Positions 48,952-58,582 are shown, counted from the stretch's first letter. The stretch: 64,000 nucleotides of DNA from Kuafuiihalomonas sp964473255 (GCA_964473255.1 CAYYOT010000009.1:41534-105533); one strand, 5' to 3'. The notes: generated from the letters alone by a model not told the origin. A program made the numbers and translations.

Positions 48952-50664
48952 ATGGTAGCCTCTCGAACGATGGCTGAACCGACGGCCGATGTCTCCGAGG
49001 CCCCGCTCGAGCCGCCCGAAGGGCGAACGCACTTCTTGACGGTAGCCGTCGAAGACTACTTTCACGCGACGGCTCTGAACCCGTTGGTCTCCCGCCGACA
49101 CTGGGAGCGAATGGAGTCGAGGGTAAGGGAGAACACCGACCGGACGCTCGAGTTTCTCGCGGCCCACGACTGCAAAGCCACGTTCTTCGTCATGGGCTGG
49201 GTCGCGGAGCGCGCACCCGAGATCATTCGCCAGATCTACGACGCGGGTCATGAGGTGGCGAGTAAGGGCTACGAGCGCCGGATGCCCTCGGAACACACCG
49301 ATGAGTCGTTTCGCGAAGACGTCCGGCACAGCCGCAACATTTTGGAGAAGGCGCTCGGGCGAAAGATCCTCGGATATCGCGTTCCCCAGGGTCACTTCGG
49401 AGTGGACGATGTCGGCGCCCTGAAGATCCTGGCCGAAGAGGGATTCATCTACGACTCGAGTGTCTATCCGCGATGGCGATCCATCGCCGGTCGACCGTGG
49501 ATGCGATTCCCGTATGTCCACCACGAAGGCGGCCTCGAGATTCTGGAGTGCCCGATGTCATCGATCGGCTCCGGCGTCTATCTACCGGTCGCCGGCGGCA
49601 ACTACCTGCGCCAGCTCCCGCACCCGCTGATGCATGCGCTCTTCGAGCTCTGGAACCGACGGTACATCTCGCCTTTCAACATGTACTTCCATGTCTGGGA
49701 GCTCGACCCGGATCTCCCGCGCATTGCAACCGCGGGTGCCCTGACCCGGGTCCGCCAGTATCGAAACCTGGAGAAGATGCCCGAGATCCTCTCCTACTAC
49801 CTCGCGCGCTACCGCTTCACGAGCATTGCGGACTTCTGCCGCTACATGCAGGAGCCGCTCGAAGGAGCGCTGGATTCCGAGCCCCGTGATGAACCGGCCG
49901 AACTGCTCACCGCCGACGAGCTCGCGGACCGAACCCCGATCACAATCGTGGTGCCGTGCTTCAACGAGGCGAAAGTCATCGCCTACCTCGACAACGCTCT
50001 GAAGGAGGTCCGCGATACGCTGGGCCGGAAGTACGAAATCGAGTTCGTTTTGGTCGACGACTGCAGCACCGATGACACTTGGGCGCGCATGAACGAGACG
50101 TTCGGCGACCGCCCGGGATTTCGGCTCGTTCATCACGAGGTCAACAAAGGCGTCGCGGGGGCGATCCTCACCGGTATCAAGGCCGCGGATACGGAGATCG
50201 TCTGCTCCATGGACGCGGACTGTACGTATGATCCTCGTCAGCTAGAAAGCCTCATCCCCATGCTGGGCGACGACGTAGCGATGGTGACTGCTAGCCCGTA
50301 CCATCCGGATGGTCGCGTGGTCGGCGTCCCGGAATGGCGGCTGTTTCTCTCGCGGAATCTATCCCGAATCTACGGCATGGTGCTCCACCACAAGTTCAAG
50401 ACCTATACGAGCTGCTTTCGCGCCTACCGGCGGTCGGTGGTCGAAAACCTCGAGCTGTCCAATGGCGGTTTTTTGGGCGTGGCCGAAATGCTCATCTTGC
50501 TCGACCTGCAGGGGCACAAGCTCGTGGAGTGTCCGGCAACCCTGGAGACGCGGCTGCTCGGGGCATCCAAGCTCAAGACCTTCCGCACCGTTCGCCAGCA
50601 TCTGAATCTCTTGGCCTCGATTCCGAAGATGAAACGAGAGATCGAGCAAGACGCCGAGACCTAG
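48952..50664 (+). CDS. Fused polysaccharide-deacetylase-like (DUF3473-type) and GT2 glycosyltransferase
   Basis: 570 residues from ATG at 48952 (also ATG 48970). Residues ~25-300 match the PEP-CTERM-type deacetylase branch: HFLTVAVEDYFHATALNP, ATFFVMGWVAERAPEI, GYRVPQGHFG, PVAGGNYLRQ and MYFHVWELDPDLPR. The CE4 metal-binding pair is replaced: GHEVASKGYERR has Lys and Arg where family members usually carry His (the Lys may be a branch trait). Residues ~325-560 are a GT2 domain (ITIVVPCFNEAKVI, VDDCSTDDTW, CSMDADCTYDP). Inferred: a bifunctional or half-inactive membrane-associated polysaccharide enzyme. Its stop shares CTAG with the convergent GT2 gene. Confidence 0.85.
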   Translation: MVASRTMAEPTADVSEAPLEPPEGRTHFLTVAVEDYFHATALNPLVSRRHWERMESRVRENTDRTLEFLAAHDCKATFFVMGWVAERAPEIIRQIYDAGHEVASKGYERRMPSEHTDESFREDVRHSRNILEKALGRKILGYRVPQGHFGVDDVGALKILAEEGFIYDSSVYPRWRSIAGRPWMRFPYVHHEGGLEILECPMSSIGSGVYLPVAGGNYLRQLPHPLMHALFELWNRRYISPFNMYFHVWELDPDLPRIATAGALTRVRQYRNLEKMPEILSYYLARYRFTSIADFCRYMQEPLEGALDSEPRDEPAELLTADELADRTPITIVVPCFNEAKVIAYLDNALKEVRDTLGRKYEIEFVLVDDCSTDDTWARMNETFGDRPGFRLVHHEVNKGVAGAILTGIKAADTEIVCSMDADCTYDPRQLESLIPMLGDDVAMVTASPYHPDGRVVGVPEWRLFLSRNLSRIYGMVLHHKFKTYTSCFRAYRRSVVENLELSNGGFLGVAEMLILLDLQGHKLVECPATLETRLLGASKLKTFRTVRQHLNLLASIPKMKREIEQDAET

Positions 50665-51620
50665 GTCGAGTGGGTGCGGCGCCAGACGAGTTCGCCGGCT
50701 GCGTCCAGCTCTTGCGTAGCTCGCCTTTTCCCCTTCAGGAGGGCGTTCATCTGGTAGCGCCGAAGGAAGGCGCGGAAGGCCGCGTCGTCGAAACGACGCT
50801 CGCCGCGGAAGGCGCTCCGCGCGAACCCCCACCACATCGCGGCGCCGCCGACAACGTACGGAGGACGGGACATCCGAAAGACGGCCGAAGCCGCCATGTA
50901 CAGTGGACTCGTGCCCATGAACCATTGACCGAAGCCGTGGCGCATGCGTCCGGTGAAGATACCTTGCTGGCTCGAACCCATGGGACGAAGGTGGATGAAT
51001 CGGATTTCCGGGTCATCGGAGCTTTCGGCGATCCAGCCCAGCATTCGGCACCGGTGGCAGTCGATGCCGTCCCACATGACCTCTCGGACGAATCCCCCGA
51101 TCTCCTCGAAACACGTCCGTCGGTAGAATTTGATCATCCCCACCGACATTTCGTCGCCGCAGGCCTCGCTGACGAGATGCCCGGAGAACGACTTCTCGAC
51201 GTTTCCGGGCCCGGGATAGTATGGCTTTCCACTGAACGTACCCAAGCGCGGATTGCGTTCCATCCGCTCGATGATCCTTTGAAAGTAGAGGGGCGGGAGA
51301 CGGAGGTCGACGTCGAACTTACAGACGTACGCGTAGCGCTCGGGATGGGCACGCTCGTAGCCGTAGTAAAACGCATCGATGACTCCCGGACCGACCCGAC
51401 GTGCACCTCGGTCGGGCTTGCGAAGGACTTCGATGAAGTCGTAGCGCCGCGCGTACTCATCGAGGATGCTCGGTGTCTCATCCGTCGAGCCGTCGTCGAC
51501 GATGATCCACTTGGCGGGCAGCACCGACTGGCTGACCACGCTGTCGAGCGTCTGCCGTACGTATTCGGCTTCGTCGCGACACGGCGACACGAGGAGGTAG
51601 CTGCGGTCGGGGACCGTCAT
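50661..51620 (-). CDS. Family 2 glycosyltransferase (GT-A fold)
   Basis: 319 residues from ATG at 51620. GT2 core: LLVSPCRDEAEYVRQTLDSV, WIIVDDGSTDETPSIL, YVCKFDVDLRLPPLYF (the metal-binding DxD is D-V-D), then GMIKFYRRTCFEEIGGF and DGIDCHRCRMLGW. The C-terminal third is less conserved and includes a hydrophobic stretch (YVVGGAAMWWGF), perhaps a peripheral membrane anchor. It is transcribed opposite to the rest of the polysaccharide cluster and shares four bases of stop codon with the deacetylase-GT2 fusion. Acceptor unknown. Confidence 0.88.
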   Translation of the reverse strand: MTVPDRSYLLVSPCRDEAEYVRQTLDSVVSQSVLPAKWIIVDDGSTDETPSILDEYARRYDFIEVLRKPDRGARRVGPGVIDAFYYGYERAHPERYAYVCKFDVDLRLPPLYFQRIIERMERNPRLGTFSGKPYYPGPGNVEKSFSGHLVSEACGDEMSVGMIKFYRRTCFEEIGGFVREVMWDGIDCHRCRMLGWIAESSDDPEIRFIHLRPMGSSQQGIFTGRMRHGFGQWFMGTSPLYMAASAVFRMSRPPYVVGGAAMWWGFARSAFRGERRFDDAAFRAFLRRYQMNALLKGKRRATQELDAAGELVWRRTHST

Positions 51621-51715
51621 CCCCCAGCAGGTTTGGCACCATCCGCGGGTCGGGGCCAGGCCCTTGCCTCGGATCTCGTGGTTGCTCCCGGAAGGGGTCG
51701 GGTCTAGTTCGACTC

Positions 51716-52591
51716 ATGGTCTGGTCGGTTCGCGACCGAGTGTGCGTGGTCACAGGGGCCAACGCGGGCATCGGGCGGGTGACCGCCCTGGAACTCGCTC
51801 GGGCGGGGGCGCGCGTGGTGATCGCCGGACGCTCCCGGGAGCGCTCCATTTTGGTGCTGCAGGAGATCGAGGCGTCGACGGCTCGGCACCCGGCTCGCTT
51901 CGTCGCTCTGGACCTTGCCTCCTTGACGTCCGTTCGAGAGGCGGCGGAGCGCATTCGCAGGGATGTCCCGGTACTGGCGGTCCTCGTGAATAATGCCGGA
52001 GTGGCCGGCTTTCGCGGCCGAACCATCGACGGCTACGAGCTCGCCTTCGGCGTCAATCACTTGGGCCACTATCTCCTGACTCGGCTGCTCTTGCCGTCGC
52101 TGCTCCACTCCCCGCCGGCTCGCATCATCAACGTGGCTTCCCAGGCCCACTACCAGGCGAAGGGGATCGATTGGGGCGCGGTGGAGCGTCCGACGGAGAC
52201 CTTCACCGGCCTACGCGAGTACGAGCGTTCCAAGTTGGCCAACGTCCTCTTCACCCGTGCCCTGGCTCGTCGTCATCCATCGGTCGCTTCGTATGCGGTC
52301 CATCCGGGTACGGTAGCCTCGAGCATCTGGAAGCGTATCCCTCAACCCGTACGCTGGCTGATGATGCGCCAAATGATCAGCAACGAGGAAGGTGCGCGAG
52401 GCAGCCTTCATCTCGCGACTGCCTCCGACATCCTCGAACCGAGCGGGTCCTATTTTCACGGGGTGTCTTTGCGGAGCCCCAATCCGCGAGCAATGGACGA
52501 GGGCGCGCAGCGCGAGCTTTGGGAGCAGAGCGCGCGTTTGGTCGGCTGGACGGCCGAAGACGAAGGCGACACCCGACGCGCGGGCTGCTAG
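51716..52591 (+). CDS. Short-chain dehydrogenase/reductase (retinol-dehydrogenase-like)
   Basis: 291 residues from ATG at 51716. Classical SDR: cofactor loop VVTGANAGIGRVTALELARAG with Arg just after the second strand (GRSRERS), which favours NADP; NNAG, the catalytic Ser in NVASQAHY, and YERSK (Tyr/Lys). The GVNHLGHYLLTRLLLP and HPGTVAS segments are typical of the retinol dehydrogenase/WWOX branch. Cytosolic or membrane-associated; substrate unknown. The aminopeptidase gene starts 10 bases after its stop. Confidence 0.92.
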   Translation: MVWSVRDRVCVVTGANAGIGRVTALELARAGARVVIAGRSRERSILVLQEIEASTARHPARFVALDLASLTSVREAAERIRRDVPVLAVLVNNAGVAGFRGRTIDGYELAFGVNHLGHYLLTRLLLPSLLHSPPARIINVASQAHYQAKGIDWGAVERPTETFTGLREYERSKLANVLFTRALARRHPSVASYAVHPGTVASSIWKRIPQPVRWLMMRQMISNEEGARGSLHLATASDILEPSGSYFHGVSLRSPNPRAMDEGAQRELWEQSARLVGWTAEDEGDTRRAGC

Positions 52592-52601
52592 CCTCCCCTC
52601 C

Positions 52602-54155
52602 ATGGCGATGCCTCAAGTTACGCGGGTCGATGCGGCCCAGCCGCTGACCGAGGGGCCGTGGGACGCCCTGGTGGTCGTGTCACCGAGCTTCGACCTGCGT
52701 CCGTGGCCGACCCTCAAGTCGTTCGTATCCCAGATCGCGGATGTCGACGCCGAAGCCCGGCGGTCGGTGAGCCTCCACGTCGCCGACGCCGCGCCCGGGC
52801 AGCGGCTGGTGCTCGCTCCGACCGGGCCGGTCGACCGCGATCACGATGACGTTCGCCGCTTTGGCGATGCCGCCCGAGCCGGCCTGGTCCGCGCCCGTCA
52901 GGCGGGTGCCGAACGGCCGCTGCTGCTGATCGAAGGACAGCCGGCGGGCTCGGCCTACGCTCGCGCTCACGACGTGAGCGTCCTGCAGGCCTTGGGAAGC
53001 ACATGGGAGCCGCTGGAAGCGCGGGAAGCCCTGGGAGAGTCGGAGGCCGAGCCTCTACGCATGCTGGGGCTCGTCAGCGACAGCGTCGACGACGCCCGCC
53101 TTCGCAGGGTCGAGAGCCTCGAGCACGGGCGTCGCCTGGCCCGCGACCTCGGGGGGACCGAGCCCGAGCGCATGGCGCCCCCCCGGTTCGCGCAGTACCT
53201 CCGGGCGGCTTTTGACGGCACCGACGTGAACGTGCAGGTCAAAGACGATCCGTCCTCGCTGCTCGAGACCCATCCTCTACTGATGGCGGTGGCGCGGGCC
53301 TCGATTCCGGTCGAGCAGCACCGACCTCGGGTGATCCGGCTGACGTGGGAAGGCGACGGTCCGATCGAGCGCACGATTTTTTTGGCCGGGAAGGCGGTTT
53401 GCTACGACACGGGAGGCGCCGACATCAAGGCTGGCGGGCACATGGCCGGGATGAGCCGCGACAAAGGCGGCGGTGGATGCGTCGCCGGCTTCGTTGAAGC
53501 CATTCGTCGCTTAAGGCCCCGCGGCGTGCGCGTGGTCGCCGACATAGGAGCCGTTCGCAACAGCGTCGGGTCCCGGGCCTACGTCAGCGACGAGATCGTC
53601 ACCAGTCATGCCGGCGTTCGCGTGCGCATCGGTAATACCGATGCCGAGGGACGGCTCGTCTTGGCCGACCTTCTGTCCCACCTTCGCAGCGAGGCCGTCG
53701 AAGCTCCGGGGCCGGAGCTCTATACGCTCGCGACTCTCACCGGCCACTCCATGCGAGCCATGGGGCAGTACAGCGTCGCTTTGGACAACGGACCGGCGCG
53801 TGACCGGGGAACCGCGGAGCGGCTGGTGCGGGTCGGCGATGTCTGGGGCGATCCCTTCGAGCTCTCCCGGCTGCGCCGCGAGGACTTCGACTTCGTCCGC
53901 CCGCGGACCTCGGCCGAGGACGTCGTCTCGGCCAACACCGCTCCCTCCACGGCAACCGACCGGGGCCATCAGTTCCCGATGGCCTTTCTCTCCATCGCAT
54001 CCGGACTCTCGGCTCACGGGCTTCAGGGCCGGCCTCCGCTGCCGTTTACCCACATCGATCTCGGAGGGAGCTTCTGCGAAGGCGGGGACTGGCAGCACGG
54101 GCGACCCACCGCGGCCTCCGTCGTATCCCTCGTCGCCTCGGTCCTGGACGCCTGA
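52602..54155 (+). CDS. Leucyl aminopeptidase family (M17) protein
   Basis: 517 residues from ATG at 52602. The catalytic half has the two-metal M17 pattern: KAVCYDTGGADIK (the first Lys/Asp region), MSRDKGGGGCVAGFV, IGNTDAEGRLVLADLL (the NTDAEGRL signature) and YTLATLTGHSMRAMGQ. The N-terminal half is divergent, as usual for the family. Canonical members read KGITFDSGG...; here Ile-Thr-Phe is Val-Cys-Tyr, a conservative variation. Role: hexameric cytosolic removal of N-terminal residues. A weakly similar active site may indicate a broader specificity. Confidence 0.9.
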   Translation: MAMPQVTRVDAAQPLTEGPWDALVVVSPSFDLRPWPTLKSFVSQIADVDAEARRSVSLHVADAAPGQRLVLAPTGPVDRDHDDVRRFGDAARAGLVRARQAGAERPLLLIEGQPAGSAYARAHDVSVLQALGSTWEPLEAREALGESEAEPLRMLGLVSDSVDDARLRRVESLEHGRRLARDLGGTEPERMAPPRFAQYLRAAFDGTDVNVQVKDDPSSLLETHPLLMAVARASIPVEQHRPRVIRLTWEGDGPIERTIFLAGKAVCYDTGGADIKAGGHMAGMSRDKGGGGCVAGFVEAIRRLRPRGVRVVADIGAVRNSVGSRAYVSDEIVTSHAGVRVRIGNTDAEGRLVLADLLSHLRSEAVEAPGPELYTLATLTGHSMRAMGQYSVALDNGPARDRGTAERLVRVGDVWGDPFELSRLRREDFDFVRPRTSAEDVVSANTAPSTATDRGHQFPMAFLSIASGLSAHGLQGRPPLPFTHIDLGGSFCEGGDWQHGRPTAASVVSLVASVLDA

Positions 54156-54168
54156 GCCGACGAGCGCA

Positions 54169-55080
54169 ATGTCTTGCCTCGGGTCGGCGAATGGGTCGAG
54201 CGTACCGGCCGTGGAGCACGTGGTCAGCCGCCCGACGGCCCCTTTCCGCTCGTCCAGCGGTCGTCTCGAGGTCCATCAGATCCCGGCCTGGATCGACAAC
54301 TTCATCTACCTGCTCGTCGACCCCGATTCGCGGGAGGCGGCGATCGTCGACGGCCCCGAGGCCGGGCCGGCGCTCTCGTGGATACGTGAACATGGCCTTC
54401 ATCTGACCACGATCCTGAACACCCATACGCACGCGGACCACGTAGGCATCAATCGAGACCTGGCGGAACGAGGGCTGCTCGGTGACCTGACGGTGGTCGG
54501 ACCGGCGCGGAGAGCTTCCGACGTCCCCGGAATCACGCGGAAGGTCGACGAAGGCGACGTCGTGAGCTTCGCCGGTGTCGACGGTAATGTCCTGCTGACC
54601 GAGGGGCATATCGATGGCCACGTCACGTACGTTTTCGACGATATAGCCTTCTGCGGTGACACCCTCTTTGCCGGCGGCTGTGGCTATCTGTTCGATGGCC
54701 CGCCGGCCAAGATGTTCGACAGCCTCTCCCGACTGAGAGCGCTTCCCGCCGAAACCCTCGTCGTCTGCGCGCACGAATACACGCAGGATAACTTGCGGTT
54801 TGCTTGGACCGTGGAACCCGACAACCCGGCGCTGGCGGACCGTATCCGCGACGTCTGGAGCCGAAGAGGTCGGGGGGAAGCCACGGTCCCGTCCACCATC
54901 GGGCTGGAGCGGGCGACGAACCCCTTCCTTCGATGGGACGTACCTGCGCTTGCGGACCGAGTGCGAGCGGTGGCTAACCAGCCGCTGCCCACGCCCGCCG
55001 ACGTCTTCGCCGCCACCCGCGCTCTGAAGGACCACCAGTCCTACAAGAGCCTCCCGGATGCCGAACTTCCGGTCGATTGA
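54169..55080 (+). CDS. gloB: Hydroxyacylglutathione hydrolase-type metallo-beta-lactamase (glyoxalase II)
   Basis: 303 residues from ATG at 54169; GTG at 54210 would remove a poorly conserved 14-residue leader. The binuclear site is intact: LNTHTHADHVGINRDL, HIDGHVTYVF, FCGDTLFAGGCGYLFDG, CAHEYTQDNLRFA. The C-terminal helices NPFLRWDVPALADRV match the glyoxalase II substrate-binding domain. Reaction: S-lactoylglutathione (or related acyl thiol) hydrolysis. uvrA starts two bases after its stop, so the two are co-transcribed. Confidence 0.9.
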   Translation: MSCLGSANGSSVPAVEHVVSRPTAPFRSSSGRLEVHQIPAWIDNFIYLLVDPDSREAAIVDGPEAGPALSWIREHGLHLTTILNTHTHADHVGINRDLAERGLLGDLTVVGPARRASDVPGITRKVDEGDVVSFAGVDGNVLLTEGHIDGHVTYVFDDIAFCGDTLFAGGCGYLFDGPPAKMFDSLSRLRALPAETLVVCAHEYTQDNLRFAWTVEPDNPALADRIRDVWSRRGRGEATVPSTIGLERATNPFLRWDVPALADRVRAVANQPLPTPADVFAATRALKDHQSYKSLPDAELPVD

Positions 55081-55082
55081 CC

Positions 55083-58000
55083 ATGCCGCCCAAACGCAAG
55101 TCCTCGAGTTCAATCGTGCGCGATGCTTCGCTCGGTCCCGCGCCCAAGGTGGGATCCGATCGCTTCGAAGCCATCCGGAGTATCCGGGTCCGCGGGGCGC
55201 GCGAGCATAATCTCCGGTCCGTCGACATCGACATTCCTCGGGACCGACTCGTCGTCATCACCGGTCTGAGTGGGTCCGGCAAATCGTCGCTCGCCTTCGA
55301 TACGATCTTCGCCGAAGGTCAGCGCAAGTACATGGAATCGCTGTCGGCCTATGCCCGGCAGTTTCTGGATCAGCTGAAGAAGCCCGATGTCGAGAGCATC
55401 GAGGGCCTGCCGCCCACGATCGCCATCGAACAGCGCAGTGCCGCTCACAACCCGCGCTCGACCGTCGCGACGTCCACCGAAGTATACGACTACCTTCGTC
55501 TCTTGTTCGCCCGGGTCGGTCAGCCGCAGTGCTGGGAGCCGACCAAGCTCGACAAGGGTGGGGCGCCCCTCCAGCGCTGCGGACAACCGATCGACCGGAC
55601 CGAACCGGGCCAGATCGGACACGCGATCGCCCAGCTTCCCGAGAAGACGAGACTCCTCGTCTTGGCGCCGCTCGTTCGGTCCAAGAAGGGGTTTCACAAA
55701 GACGTGGTGGAGACTCTGGCCCGCGAGGGATTCGTCCGCGCGCGCGTCGACGGTCGGGTCGTCGACCTGCAGGACCTTGGTGATGATCCGGAGAATCCTC
55801 TTCAGCTGGGTCGGTACGAACTTCACGACATCGAAGCCGTCGTCGACCGGATCGCGGTTCGCGGCTCTCAAACCAGTCGGCTCACCGACTCGGTCGAGAC
55901 CGCCCTTCGCCTCTCCAAAGGTACGGTCATCATTTCCGTGCAAGCGACGGACGGGAGCTGGACCGACACCACCTACTCGGAAAACCTCGCGTGTCCGCTC
56001 CATCCGGCGCGGGCCTTGGAAGAGATGGAGCCGCGTCTGTTCAGCTTCAACTCTCACCACGGAGCGTGTCCGGACTGCCAGGGGCTGGGCGTCGTCTTGG
56101 AGTTCGACGACGAGCTGATGGTGCCCGACCCGGACAAGCCGGTCTATCGAGGTGGAGTTGCTCCCTTGAAGCGCAACGGCCCGGCGGGGATGTTCGCGGG
56201 TCGATTTCTCCGTAAGTTTTGTCGCGACTTCGGCGTTTCCAAGGAGCAGCCGATCGGCGAGCTGGACGAGGAACTCCTCTACGTGCTGCTCCATGGAACC
56301 GATGACGAGCTAGCCGGGGAGTACGGGGCGCACTGGGACGGCGTGATCCCGATGCTGACCGGCTGGTTCCACAAAACTGACTCCCAAGGGGTCAAGGAGT
56401 TCCTCACCGAGTTCATGGCCGAGCACCCCTGCGGTACGTGTCACGGCGATCGTCTGCACGTGAAGTCGCTCTCGGTCTTCGTCCGCTCCACCGAGGCTCT
56501 GCCCGATGGCGTAGTCACCCGCCGGGCATCGCATGGTCTCAGCCGCGACCCCCACGCCATCAACATCGCCGACTTCACTCGTCTCGATATCGAGACCGCC
56601 TTGCGCATCGTACGTGGTCTGGAGCTGGGACGCGAGGACGCCTCGATCGCCGAGCCCATCGTCCGCGAGATCGAGGCTCGCCTCGGCTTCCTGGCCTCCG
56701 TGGGACTGGAATACCTATCCTTGAACCGAAAGATGGCGACGCTGTCCGGCGGCGAAGCGCAGCGAATCCGGCTGGCCACGCAGGTGGGTTCGGGCATCGT
56801 GGGCGCGGCGTACGTGCTGGATGAACCCACGATTGGCCTTCATGCTCGGGACAACACGCGACTGATCCGCACCCTCCGCAGATTGGCCGACATCGGCAAC
56901 ACGGTGCTGATCGTCGAACATGACGAAGAGGTCATCCGGTCGGCGGATCACGTGATCGACGTAGGGCCGGGACCCGGCGTTCACGGGGGGCAGATCGTCG
57001 CCCACGGCTCTCTGGAAGAAGTCATGGCTTCGCCGGACTCGGTCACCGCCGACTATCTGGCTGGCCGGCGCCACATTCCGACTCCTGCACCCGATGACCG
57101 CCGGTCGGTCACCAAGAAGAAGGCGCTCGTCGTGAAGGGAGCGCGGGCCAACAATCTCAAGCGGATCGATGTCGCCTTTCCTCTGGGGGGGCTGGTGGTG
57201 GTCTCCGGTGTCTCGGGCTCCGGCAAGTCGACCTTGGTCAACGACGTGCTGCTGGCTGCGGTTCGTCGCCACCTCGGTCAGCGGGCCAAACCTGGAGCTC
57301 ACGACCGCGTCAATGGCCTGCGCAACATCGACCGCGTCATCGAGGTCGACCAGTCGCCGATCGGCCGTACGCCCCGATCGAATCCGGCTACCTACACGAA
57401 CATGTTCGACGAGATCCGGCGTCTTTTCGCGCAGGTTCCCGAGGCGAAGGTTCGCGGGTACAAGGTAGGGCGCTTTTCCTTCAACGTGAAAGGCGGACGC
57501 TGCGAAGCCTGCCAAGGCCAGGGTACGCGCAAGATCGCCATGCACTTCCTGCCGGACGTCTTCGTCGAGTGCGAAGTCTGCGAGGGGAGCCGATTCAATC
57601 CGGAGACTCTACAGATTCGGTATCGAGACCAGAGCATCTCCGATGTCCTCGACATGACCGTCGAAGACGCCGTGTCCTTCTTCGACCGCCACCCCCGGAT
57701 CCATCGAGTGGCCAAGTGTCTGTTCGACGTGGGCCTCGGCTACATCAAGCTGGGGCAGCCGTCGACTACGCTGTCCGGAGGGGAGGCACAGCGGGTGAAG
57801 CTCGCCGCCGAGCTGGCCAAGGGCGAAGGTGCGAGAGATCCCGGGATCCGGACGCTCTACGTGCTCGATGAGCCGACGACCGGGCTGCACTTCGAAGACG
57901 TCCGCAAGCTGATCGGCGTCCTCGACCGACTCGCGGACCAAGGCCATACCGTGGTCGTCATCGAGCACAACCTCGACGTCCTCAAGTGCGCCGACTGGGT

Positions 58001-58145
58001 CGTCGACCTCGGTCCGGAGGGAGGCGATGGCGGGGGTCGTTTGGTCGCCGAAGGACCGCCGGAAGCGATCCTGGGCTCGAGCGAGAGCCACACCGCTCGT
58101 TACCTCGAGCCGCTCGTCGGTGAAGGAAGACGCCGCACGGGCTGA
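55083..58145 (+). CDS. uvrA: Excinuclease ABC subunit A
   Basis: 1020 residues from ATG at 55083. Two ABC modules: Walker A TGLSGSGKSSLAFDT and SGVSGSGKSTLVNDV; ABC signatures LSGGEAQRIRLA and LSGGEAQRVKLA; Walker B YVLDEPTIGLH and YVLDEPTTGLH. The C-terminal zinc module is canonical (CEACQGQG...CEVCEGSRF). The first module is not: where most UvrAs read CP.C, this one has LACPLHPARALEE, followed by the normal GACPDCQGLG. A Cys-x10-13-Cys insertion (QCWEPTKLDKGGAPLQRCG) replaces the usual CPxCG near residue 155. Role: damage recognition with UvrB in nucleotide excision repair. The 3' end overlaps a convergent lipoprotein gene by 46 bases. Confidence 0.97.
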   Translation: MPPKRKSSSSIVRDASLGPAPKVGSDRFEAIRSIRVRGAREHNLRSVDIDIPRDRLVVITGLSGSGKSSLAFDTIFAEGQRKYMESLSAYARQFLDQLKKPDVESIEGLPPTIAIEQRSAAHNPRSTVATSTEVYDYLRLLFARVGQPQCWEPTKLDKGGAPLQRCGQPIDRTEPGQIGHAIAQLPEKTRLLVLAPLVRSKKGFHKDVVETLAREGFVRARVDGRVVDLQDLGDDPENPLQLGRYELHDIEAVVDRIAVRGSQTSRLTDSVETALRLSKGTVIISVQATDGSWTDTTYSENLACPLHPARALEEMEPRLFSFNSHHGACPDCQGLGVVLEFDDELMVPDPDKPVYRGGVAPLKRNGPAGMFAGRFLRKFCRDFGVSKEQPIGELDEELLYVLLHGTDDELAGEYGAHWDGVIPMLTGWFHKTDSQGVKEFLTEFMAEHPCGTCHGDRLHVKSLSVFVRSTEALPDGVVTRRASHGLSRDPHAINIADFTRLDIETALRIVRGLELGREDASIAEPIVREIEARLGFLASVGLEYLSLNRKMATLSGGEAQRIRLATQVGSGIVGAAYVLDEPTIGLHARDNTRLIRTLRRLADIGNTVLIVEHDEEVIRSADHVIDVGPGPGVHGGQIVAHGSLEEVMASPDSVTADYLAGRRHIPTPAPDDRRSVTKKKALVVKGARANNLKRIDVAFPLGGLVVVSGVSGSGKSTLVNDVLLAAVRRHLGQRAKPGAHDRVNGLRNIDRVIEVDQSPIGRTPRSNPATYTNMFDEIRRLFAQVPEAKVRGYKVGRFSFNVKGGRCEACQGQGTRKIAMHFLPDVFVECEVCEGSRFNPETLQIRYRDQSISDVLDMTVEDAVSFFDRHPRIHRVAKCLFDVGLGYIKLGQPSTTLSGGEAQRVKLAAELAKGEGARDPGIRTLYVLDEPTTGLHFEDVRKLIGVLDRLADQGHTVVVIEHNLDVLKCADWVVDLGPEGGDGGGRLVAEGPPEAILGSSESHTARYLEPLVGEGRRRTG

Positions 58146-58582
58146 GCAGTGTCAGGTCCAGCGGAGCGCTTCGAGAAGAAGCGGACCGCGATCGAAAGGA
58201 GCGCCGGCTCTTCGGCCACCCACACGGTTCGCGTCTCACAGATCCGCTGGGCAAAGCAGTCCTCCAGTTCGGAAAGGCTGCCGCTGGCCGGGGCTTCGAT
58301 GGTCACCGCGCGGGCCCGACCACGTTCCCCGTAGCACACGTGGAAGTCCCACACGCCTTCCCGACTGAATCCGCGGTTCACCGCCTCGCGGTAGCACTCG
58401 TTGAGGCGTTCTTCGGCCGCGGAGAACGCATCGATCATGGGCCGGAGGTCGAGCTCACCGCTGCCGCGAGCGCCTCGAGGCGGGGGGCAGTGCGCGGAAG
58501 CGTCTTCGACCAGCATGCAGGTCGGAGCCTCGCTCGACCCGCGAGATGCGCGGCAGCTCGACAGACCGACGAAAACGAGCAT
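58100..58582 (-). CDS. Hypothetical lipoprotein, TonB/AgmX-C-terminal-like
   Basis: 160 residues from ATG at 58582 (MLVFVGLSSC, lipobox Cys10). The frame extends upstream without a better start. The mature part has LRPMIDAFSAAEERLNECYREAV, WDFHVCYGERGRARAV, and SELEDCFAQRICETRTVW, the pattern of four Cys and repeated helices seen in the C-terminal domains of myxobacterial gliding and TonB-like proteins (AgmX/PglI). Inferred: envelope lipoprotein. It overlaps the convergent uvrA by 46 bases and diverges from the AI-2E transporter gene 66 bases away. Confidence 0.65.
   Translation of the reverse strand: MLVFVGLSSCRASRGSSEAPTCMLVEDASAHCPPPRGARGSGELDLRPMIDAFSAAEERLNECYREAVNRGFSREGVWDFHVCYGERGRARAVTIEAPASGSLSELEDCFAQRICETRTVWVAEEPALLSIAVRFFSKRSAGPDTAQPVRRLPSPTSGSR

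Noticed and set aside
42896..51620. The polysaccharide cluster as a horizontally acquired island
   Set aside because: No tRNA, integrase or insertion sequence flanks it, and base composition is not visibly different from the neighbours.
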